Origin: Poecilobothrus nobilitatus
Lineage: Eukaryota; Arthropoda; Insecta; Diptera; Dolichopodidae
Direction: 5' to 3'
DNA: 64,000 bases
Assembly (NCBI GenBank): GCA_947095535.1
Contig: OX352772.1
Location: forward strand, 225,082,994 to 225,146,993
This document shows positions 57,305-64,000 of the stretch, piece after piece (the first letter of the stretch is position 1; each line of letters begins with the position of its first letter). The notes beneath the pieces are model-generated. The model had not been told where the DNA came from and searched no databases. It saw nothing but the letters and a program-made list of their open reading frames with translations. Both the position numbers and the translations under genes were made by a program.

Positions 57305-57583
57305 ATGCCATCGTCCTGTGCACTTATGAATGTGAAGTTTTGTTGTGATGATAAAAATACTGTATTTGTAAAAGATATTTGTTTAGTTGGAATTAAAGAA
57401 ACTTGTAAAAAATTTGTAAAAGAGTTTACTTACAAATTTCCAACCAAAGAAATTATAAATGAAAATTTTGAAAATTACTCTTTTGGAAATGTATATAATG
57501 ATAAAATTAATAAGGAATTAAGACAGGTGCTAGAAAAATTTGTTGTTATTATAACAAATAATAAAATAAAAAGAAGTTTTTAA
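57305..57583 (+). pseudogene. Unassigned ORF between capsid and protease
   Basis: 92-codon open frame starting 38 bp after the capsid stop. Contents: Cys-containing start (CALMNVKFCCDD), then KDICLVGIKETCKKFVKEF, Lys/Glu/Asn-rich end. No catalytic motif that I can name. Same strand and tight spacing suggest a Polinton cargo or core gene fragment, possibly C-terminally truncated. Confidence 0.4.
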
Positions 57584-57635
57584 TGAACTACGTTAATGAA
57601 ATAAGTAGAGTGTATAATTTGAGTCAGTTTGAGTC

Positions 57636-58000
57636 ATGAACACTTTAGAAATAACTAGTGTTTTAAAATGTAACAAATTTACAAATAAATATTTTAACGG
57701 AATTTTTGCTTAACACAAAATTCCAAAAATAACAGAAAAACCTACTTTTTTAATTGTAAACACTGACAAGATAAAAGATCTAGGAGCACATTGATGTGCG
57801 CTTTATATTCCAAAGCATGGTTACACAAAATATTTTGATTATATATGATTCGAAAAACCGGAATTTTGAAATACTTGAAAAATCAGTGTATAGTTTTTAA
57901 TGATAGGCAGATACAGGGTGTCGTTTCGGATGTATGTGGGCAATACTGCAGCGTTTATGGCTGGTATAGATGTTTTTGAAGTATAAAAAAGATAATCATA
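57636..58000 (+). pseudogene. Polinton adenovirus-type cysteine protease relic
   Basis: From ATG 57636: MNTLEITSVLKCNKFTNKYF, then PTFLIVNTDKIKDLGAH. The Trp that normally follows the catalytic His in GxHW is a stop codon (tga). Then ALYIPKHGYTKYFDY, and at about 57925-57955 SDVCGQYCSVYG, matching the catalytic Cys region (TCGQYC) of adenain-type proteases of Mavericks. The His and Cys of the active site are thus visible. Length (about 120 codons to this point) is close to, but shorter than, the family. It matures capsid proteins in the known system. Several frame breaks. Confidence 0.75.
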
Positions 58001-58155
58001 TAGAAAACTACAATCTGATTATTAATATGTTTTACAACTTATTTGGAAATTTAAATTTTTCACAATCTTGTGTACCTAGGCAATATAAGTAATATTAAAA
58101 AGCTTTAATTAAAACGTAAATTTAATTAAAAGATCAAGGTTCGAACACAAATTTA

Positions 58156-58320
58156 ATGTTGAGTTATACATATTTTCTCAACAAAAATCAGTCATTAAAA
58201 GTTCTTGTTGGTTTTGATACAGAATCTCTGGTAGCTACTTGCATTTTTCACCGTATTGGAAAAAAGCCAGCCATTTTAAAATATTATGATTGGTGTAAAT
58301 TCCATCAGTTCGAATCATAA
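58156..58320 (+). pseudogene. Small Polinton-like ORF (54 codons)
   Basis: Open from ATG 58156 to TAA at 58320: begins MLSYTYFLNKNQSLKVLVGF, then HRIGKKPAILKYYDWCKF. Downstream 58321-58690 has further protein-like pieces in other frames (MFIIWVKNGYW; IQRCSVQCNYSRLFFEI), so it is probably the start of a longer, broken gene. Style and place fit a small conserved Maverick gene, but the family name is uncertain. Confidence 0.45.
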
Positions 58321-58843
58321 TTGTTGTAAATTTTATCACTCGAAACAATCAATAAAGAATACAAAATTATGTTTATAATATGGGTTAAGAATGGTTATTG
58401 GCCGATATTTTAGCATCAACAAAGAGGCAGCTCACACATTTTACATCTTCATTGATTTTCTTCAAGTTGTAATGATACACAATAAAAATGCTGAATCAAA
58501 TGTACGGGAATATGTTATTAAATATATAAAAACGTGTCAAGAAAAAATGTTATGAAATTGCACGATGTATATATTCCAATACAACGTTGTAGCGTTCAAT
58601 GCAATTATTCTAGATTATTTTTTGAAATACCTGCACTGATAGAAAATAAAATTTCTAATATTTTAGTCAAGAACAACAATAAATAAAAAAATTTGTAAAA
58701 TTTATTTAATTTCTTTTTTATTATGAATTAGTTATAGATAATAGATACATATATGTACATTTATACAAATATTCTTATATATTGTTTTAGGCTATAAATA
58801 ATTTCTAAAAAATTCTGCAAAATAGGCAGGATCTCCTTCTTGA

Positions 58844-59053
58844 TTATTTATTTCCCTTCAAGTCTTCATCTAAGACTTGAAACGGTGGTATGAATTTTTC
58901 AGTTTCCATTAATTCCTCCTCATCTACAGTGGATGTAATTTCATCAACTTGAATCTCATTTTGTATACTAACTATTGCAGTTCCCTCAGTAAATGGAAAT
59001 ATTGTTGAATCAGCTTCCATTTTTGTAAAATATCTTAGCAAAATTGAATTCAA
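58844..59053 (-). CDS. Unassigned small minus-strand ORF
   Basis: 69 codons, acidic C-terminal half (VDEITSTVDEEELMETEKF), no recognisable domain. Lies between the plus-strand capsid/protease block and the minus-strand integrase block of the Polinton relic. May be a fragment of a Polinton gene or chance; amino-acid composition is more protein-like than the AT-rich background. Confidence 0.3.
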   Translation of the reverse strand: MNSILLRYFTKMEADSTIFPFTEGTAIVSIQNEIQVDEITSTVDEEELMETEKFIPPFQVLDEDLKGNK

Positions 59054-60400
59054 AATAATTTGCCAATAAAATTGAACCGCGTTATACGAGTATACTATAG
59101 AACCCAGTCAAGATTCAAAATTTTCAGAGTATATAAATAAAAAAATGTAAAATTGTATTTTTAAAACTAGTTAGATGGTGTAAAAATCATGTCAAAATCT
59201 CAAATAGTAAAAGAAATACATACAGATCTGAAAAGGAAAGACAGAAAGATTCAAAAATTATATTAGTATGATGTAATTTTTATCGGCTCTTTTATGAAAT
59301 ACCTGTGTTTTTACGAAAAAAATATTAAATAAATCAATTTTGTAACTATTTAGGTACATATAAACCTTGAATCTGAAAAATAAAGCAACTAAATAAAAGA
59401 ATTTTATACCTTTTTTTAAATTTTATATTTATTTATGAATAATAAAAACTTATAACTACAAACAAATTTACATCATTTATTGGTAATTTGCATATATTTT
59501 ACCAAAAGACTCAGGTATATTATACTTAAATTTAAATTTTTATCTTTATATAAGTTAACGATGTTTATAATTTTAGTAACTAATTTACTTCAACAAAATG
59601 TTATCAACTAATTTACTTCACCAATGTTTACAATACAAATGTTATGATGTTGCTCATTGAAAAAATAATGTAAATAATTTCCCTTAGTAAGCATAATTTT
59701 ATAACTTACGACATAATTTTTATTACGGTTCAATATCAATATTGTTATTATGAACTTAAAATTTTAACCGTTAAAATACTACAAATAGTAATTTTTAAAA
59801 AATAAGCATTTCTTGTAATAAATTATTTTATATTGATTTTTATGAAAATAAGCATTTCTCTGTAATTACTTTTCTTTGTAATAATTTGTACTAAATTGAA
59901 TTATTTTAAATTATTGATTTTTGTAAAATTAACATTTCGTTGTAATAATTTCATTTTCTTTGTTTTAAGATTTCGAAATAGGGAAATATAAAATCTTAAT
60001 GTAAACTAAGTAACTAGAAAAACATATTTCGAAATTAAGTTATGACTTTGTAAGATAAGGAAATTAAATTAATTTTGAATTTTTGGACTAATTTGTGAAG
60101 TATAAATATTGGTAAAATTATAAGAATTTGCAGTATTCTAAGTTAAGAAGTAGAAGAATAAAGTTAATTTAATAAAAGAAAACTATTTTTTTATTTTTTT
60201 TAAAAAAATTATTATTTTTTATAATTTTAAATAAAAATGGTAAAGTCGTTTAATTTATACAAAATGTTTTTTTTCTTTTATTTCTTTAACAAAAGCAGAA
60301 TTCTCAAAAATATCAGTATATTACAAATATAATTAAATTGCGGGTCTCAAAGACCCACTTAAGACGATAAATGGTCTTGATTTGTTTTACATTTATTATG
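59054..60400. other. AT-rich stretch inside Polinton relic
   Basis: About 1.35 kb, no frames of note. 59780-59960 has short repeated words (aaaataagcatttct, ttgtaataattt three to four times). Position suggests decayed Polinton sequence; DNA polymerase B and packaging ATPase were looked for and not seen. Confidence 0.4.
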
Positions 60401-60404
60401 TGAT

Positions 60405-60600
60405 ATCATGTTGCTCCATATATTTTGTTTTTAAGAAACTCTTTCTAGTTTCAATATTTTTGTTATTAAAAGCTTCTTTGAAGCTTTTTTTAGCTGGTGG
60501 TTCTTCTTCTTGAGGAAGAATGATTTTTTCTTGTTGTTGTTGCAATTGTTGCTGTTGTTGTTGATGATGTTGTTGATGATGTTGTTGATGTTAGTTCATA
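60405..60600 (-). pseudogene. Gln/His-rich coding remnant
   Basis: On minus, 60592-60405 reads as a Q/H repeat (HQQHHQQHHQQQQQQLQQQQ) followed by KIILPQEEEPPAKKSF and a stop after EQHDI/T. Just upstream in another frame, EPTQELAPIKRKR. It is the end of a broken protein gene on the integrase side of the Polinton relic. Function unknown. The repeat is a CAA/CAT codon expansion. Confidence 0.5.
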
Positions 60601-60946
60601 TCCTTTTTCGTTTAATTGGGGCCAACTCCTGTGTTGGCTCTATTTGTTGAGCGTAGGCGAAAATCTCTGTGTGTTTTCCATTTTGCTCTCTTGTTGTATT
60701 ATTATGTTGAGCTTTTCCTTTGAATTGATATATCTTAAGAAAGATCCCACTTTATTTATACTAAATTTTTCTTCTAAATAATTGTATTATCATTGTTTAG
60801 AAATCAAAATCTCTAAGAAAACTAGTTAAAAACAAAAAGTTGTAAAGTAATAATAAAACTATAATTTTTTTAAATAGCATTTTCTGCAACATTGTTGTAT
60901 TTAACACTAACAGTGGTCAAAGTTAAGAAAAAATCTTTTACATAAA

Positions 60947-61492
60947 TTACATAAATTTACTTATCCATTGATTATGACTATTATCAAAGTCTAAATATTT
61001 CATATATACTTTATTGCCTTTTCGTTTTAAAATTTTTTCAATTAAATAAGCTTTGGGGTCTTTGACACTAGTTAGTTCCAGTTCATAGAAGCCAGCACGA
61101 ACTAATTTATTTTTATAATCTTTTAAACTACATGTAATCGGGTCTGTCTTGTTTTTGAAAGCTATTTTAAAAACTTCAGTTGAATAGTTTGGTTCTTATC
61201 CTTTTGAAAAGTACCTTTATACTTTGCAATTCTAACAAAATCACCAACATTAAATTTTCTCTTATTAAATATTTTGGGGTAATTGTAAATTTAACGAAGA
61301 ATTTCTTTTTCATTTTGTGATGTAACTTGGTTTAGTTTTAACTTAATTGTACCTACTGTGTTTTGTGTTATTATATTTTTCAATTAGTTTTGGTATAAGT
61401 TCTATCCATTTAAAATTTCCTTGTATACTAAACTGTTTCCACAAATAATTGATTTTAATGTTCTGTTAAACCTTTCACAAACATTAGCCTTC
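60947..61492 (-). pseudogene. Polinton integrase C-terminal relic
   Basis: On minus from 61492: ANVCERFNRTLKSII (the region holding the last catalytic Glu of the retroviral-type integrase core). After a break comes FKWIELIPKLIEKYNNTKHS, then EKEILRNIYNYPKIFNKRKF and VGDFVRIAKYKGTF. Next is SLKDYKNKLVRAGFYELEL, and last a chromo-like end, KGNKVYMKYLDFDNSHNQWI, with the stop at 60947-60949. This matches the C-terminal half of Maverick/Polinton integrase (also called c-integrase). The catalytic D,D part is missing. Frame breaks at about 61450, 61290 and 61195. Confidence 0.83.
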
Positions 61493-62370
61493 TAAAATAT
61501 GTAAATAAAACGACCCAACAACAAGAACTACATAAATAATTAAATCAAATTAAACATGCAATCGTTCATTGTAACAACCGTCAAATAGTTTTTATTGTTT
61601 TAAGATTTGGAGCCTAGATTTACTTTCATTCTTAATTTGCCTTTTTTCAAAATTCCACGAGCAATTTTTTCTTATCAAAATTAAAAGGACCGTAATTCTA
61701 AGACCGTAATAAATGTATTCCAAGACCGTAATTCTACGACTATAACTTTTCAGCATAACTTAAAAATAAGTAATTGCTATTTAACTAAACAAAATACAAC
61801 ACCTGTATATATTTCATCTTAAAAATAATTGCAAAGTACCTATTTGCAATTAAAAATTAAAACTGGAAATTTCCAATAACGGATGTTTACCATTTATGAC
61901 TTCAATATGATATGAATAACCGATATAGCGTAATAAAACAATTACATAAAAGTAAAATAGTTTCATCTCATTTTTAGAAAATTTACCAAACAGGTAAAAC
62001 TCGTGAATATTTATTTATAGGTATACTTTTACACTTTACCTTTCTGAAAAAAAAAAACGCTGAACGGATAAAATTGTTGATTTGAAAAGGTGTTCGAAAT
62101 AAGACATTAATATTAGGTATAATTAATATTACCAATTATTAGCAAAATAGAAATTTTAAATTAAAAAAATTTTACCAAAATTGTGGTAAAGCAATACGAG
62201 GGCCTTTAAATTCACTGTTAGCAGGTATTATTTTAAATATATTGCAAATAAATTGAAATTATTATTATTTTTTTTCTTTTATTTTATATTGATATAATAT
62301 TACATGATTTTATAGTAAATTTTTTTTTTAACAAAGTGATTGGATTTTGATTACCTTACAGCTAAAATGG
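61493..62370. other. AT-rich stretch, no feature
   Basis: About 880 bp. Local words ccgtaattctaagaccgtaat (61690-61750) repeat three times. Missing integrase N-terminal part is not here. No gene seen. Confidence 0.45.
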
Positions 62371-62372
62371 TA

Positions 62373-62830
62373 CAGTGGAACTTCCTTAACTCGTAATTCG
62401 AACTATTTTGATGCATTTAAAATTTTGTTTCAATTGTTTATATAAATTAGTTTCTCTTACTCAAAAATCTCTTTAAGTCGAACTTTTCTCTTACTCGAAC
62501 GATTTAATGTCATTTTGAGTAAAAAAGTTTCATTAACTCGAACTTTTTGTTGAATTGAATTGAAAACAAAATATAACTTTTGTTATTCTTTTTGTTTTTT
62601 TATTATTATCCTCTCATTTGTTTTAATTTTCATCATTATTTGTTAGCATGATGTGCATGTAAGTACATACGTGTACATGTTTGCATATTTTACATTTATA
62701 AACATTTAAAAGAAAAAAATAATTTAGTTATGCTTTGTGCAAATTTTTACTCGAATCCCTATTACTCAAATTCTCTTTAACTAACCAATTTCCGAACATT
62801 TAGAAAGTTCGAGTTATAGAAATTTCACTG
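62373..62830. mobile_element. pogo-like MITE, 458 bp, TA target
   Basis: Ends are inverted repeats: CAGTGGAACTTCCTTAACTCG on the left; reverse complement of the right end is CAGTGAAATTTCTATAACTCG. TA flanks both sides (62371-62372, 62831-62832). Further internal copies of AACTCGAAC and its inverse occur. No coding. Ends starting CAGT...AACTCGAA are typical of pogo/Tigger-type Tc1-mariner relatives; this is a non-autonomous copy. Confidence 0.85.
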
Positions 62831-62832
62831 TA

Positions 62833-63051
62833 TTTAATTTGTTTTCATTAATGCTACAATTTATTTATTTTAATTTTCCATTTGATTTAATATTAGGTTG
62901 AGAGGAAAGGAGCAAAAATCTCTGCTTAATAAATTACAAACCTAAAAACTAGACTTAGCCTATAACTATTAATTTTCTATAGTCTATAACTATTTAGTTA
63001 TACGATATACATTATTACGATATGAAATTATTACATATTTTTTATTTATAT
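62833..63051. other. Short AT-rich spacer / SINE tail
   Basis: About 220 bp. The part 62980-63051 may be the tail of the tRNA-like insertion that reads leftward from 63122. A local repeat (ctataactatt...) lies at 62960-62998. Confidence 0.4.
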
Positions 63052-63122
63052 GACCTGTCCGGGGTGTGAACTCAAGACCTTCCGGTCGAAAGGTTGGCGA
63101 TTTAACCACTACGCAATCAGTC
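63052..63122 (-). repeat. tRNA-derived sequence (SINE head or tRNA pseudogene)
   Basis: On minus: GACTGATTGCGTAGTGGTTA (A-box type), then CGCCAACCTTTCGACCGGAA (anticodon-arm-like), then GGTCTTGAGTTCACACCCC (degenerate B-box). Length of 71 nt fits a tRNA. Acceptor-stem halves (GACTGAT and ACAGGTC) pair poorly and the anticodon stem has a bulge, so not a working tRNA. It cuts into a Helitron helicase sequence. Confidence 0.62.
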
Positions 63123-63124
63123 AG

Positions 63125-63345
63125 ATAATAATTTTTAATGTACCATTTTAAAGAACTAATCGCTAATGCTATGTTGTTCTGAGATCTTTTATTTACTAAA
63201 ATAAATGATATCAAAAATATTTTTCCAGTTCCATTTGGAGCATCTAAAAATTATAATTCACCTTTTTGATCATTTCCAGTTGACAGAATTGTATCATAAA
63301 AATGGTTTTGTTGATTATTCCTTTTAGCATATTTCCAAAACATTT
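63125..63345 (-). pseudogene. Helitron helicase (Pif1-type) fragment
   Basis: On minus from 63345: NHFYDTILSTGNDQKGEL, one stop, then FLDAPNGTGKIFLISFI (Walker A motif; usual form DAPGGTGKTFLI) and RSQNNIALAISS. This is the start of the Pif1-like helicase domain of Helitron Rep/helicase proteins. Coding ends abruptly at about 63125 where the tRNA-like sequence begins, and the next helicase motif is not found to the left. Normally it unwinds DNA for rolling-circle transposition. Confidence 0.82.
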
Positions 63346-64000
63346 TTAAAAAAATGTGCCTATTCGTCTCACTCTGTCCCTCCGTCTGTTTACAAAACTT
63401 TTACACCGTTAAACATTGAGTAATAAAATGTTAAACATGGATAGGTCTCTTAAAAAAATTAATGTTGTAGAACAACTTTTTCATGTAGTTTTAATGAACA
63501 ACTTTTCAATTCATTACGGAGCTACAGCCGTTCCAACTTTGAAAAAGTCCTATTTTTAAATGGGTCTCATTTTTGTCCTGTGTGTCCCTAATTTTAAATA
63601 TCACAGATTTACTTAACAAATTTTCAATTTAAAAACGGCATTCGACAGAACTTTCTTTTACCGTTATAAATCAGTATCAAAATTATACAATTTTTTTAAA
63701 ATTAGTATTTAAATTTACCGTTATATGAAAACCAAATTTTGCTTGATTTTGCTTTCTTCATAACTCTTGCACGCTTTTAGAAATACACAATTTTGAGATA
63801 AGAAAGAATTTTTAGAATGAATAAAATTTTCTGAAAAATTTTTTGTGCCACCCCTCCATAAGAACAATTAAGGCTCAAAAATTGAAAATTTTTCTTCAAT
63901 GATATAAAAATGATAGCTCCATTAATATACTTTTACGTGTAGTAAGGCTTTGTCTTAGTTGTGTAGGATTACGGAGTTACAGCTTCTTCCGGAGTCACAG
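63346..64000 (+). repeat. Non-coding repeat segment, copy 2 of pair with 37.6 kb
   Basis: No frame. Sequence has repeated phrases such as acggagctacagccgttcc (63517) and acggagttacagcttcttcc (63972), and cttttacaccgttaaac. 63725-63990 is related to 37620-37960 in the same orientation. Repeated phrases of this kind often occur in long terminal repeats of large DNA elements; it lies about 2 kb beyond the Polinton integrase, so it may be that element's terminal region. It runs off the window. Confidence 0.5.

Noticed and set aside
59054..60400. Polinton DNA polymerase B or packaging ATPase
   Set aside because: Searched by eye on both strands for polymerase (DTDS, SLYP) and ATPase Walker motifs; none seen.
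63052..63122. Functional tRNA gene
   Set aside because: Acceptor halves do not pair, the anticodon arm is bulged and the B-box is degenerate; it is better explained as a SINE head or pseudogene.

Overview
The window is AT-rich eukaryotic DNA made almost entirely of transposable elements and satellite. The encoded families (Ty3/gypsy errantivirus with a tRNA-Ser primer site, Jockey- and CR1-type LINEs, Tc1/mariner, pogo-like MITE, Helitron, Polinton/Maverick) fit an insect. A GGACGGACATCGC...GGGTATAAAA stretch near 27.7-27.84 kb is of a kind common in fly repeats, so a dipteran is my best guess. I see no intact host gene, no rRNA and no CRISPR. The region looks like pericentromeric or other repeat-rich heterochromatin.

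Layout. 1-7751: nearly three copies of a 2,640-bp higher-order tandem repeat, itself built from ~680-bp subunits. 7953-14436: an errantivirus-like LTR element on the minus strand with both LTRs, PBS, ATAT target duplication, and broken gag, pol and env. 14959-18.06 kb (perhaps to 18.95 kb): a minus-strand LINE. 18.95-21.37 kb: a dispersed repeat with a small coding remnant and a ~690-bp palindrome (foldback-like). 22.3-26.97 kb: a nearly full-length but frameshifted Jockey-type LINE on the plus strand. 27.12-28.35 kb: a DNA element with ~90-bp terminal inverted repeats, then duplicated blocks with tRNA-like heads. 31.17-33.44 kb: a second copy of the 18.95-kb repeat, split by a 1,305-bp insertion flanked by TAA. 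34.0-37.2 kb: two convergent PHD-finger LINE ORF1 genes without any ORF2, separated by an AAT-repeat tract. 39.58-41.64 kb: a transposon-like end and a decayed but still spliceable gene of an unnamed insect repeat-associated family. 42.29-43.56 kb: an internally deleted LINE. 43.855-49.28 kb: a 2,715-bp tandem duplication carrying two nested CR1-type LINE pieces, continuing into an almost full-length CR1-type LINE up to ~53.7 kb. 54.0-54.88 kb: a truncated Tc1/mariner-type transposase. 56.1-61.5 kb: relics of a Polinton/Maverick (major capsid protein, adenovirus-type protease, small ORF, Q/H-rich piece, integrase C-terminus). 62.37-62.83 kb: a pogo-like MITE. 63.05-63.34 kb: a Helitron helicase fragment cut by a tRNA-like sequence.

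Nothing here forms a working pathway: the coding parts are selfish-element genes with stops or frameshifts. The informative content is the insertion history (nesting, target duplications, tandem duplication), the highly homogeneous satellite, the Polinton capsid/protease relic, the isolated PHD-type ORF1 pair and the spliced gene at 40.1 kb. Protein-family calls come from motif recognition by eye; no database search was run.
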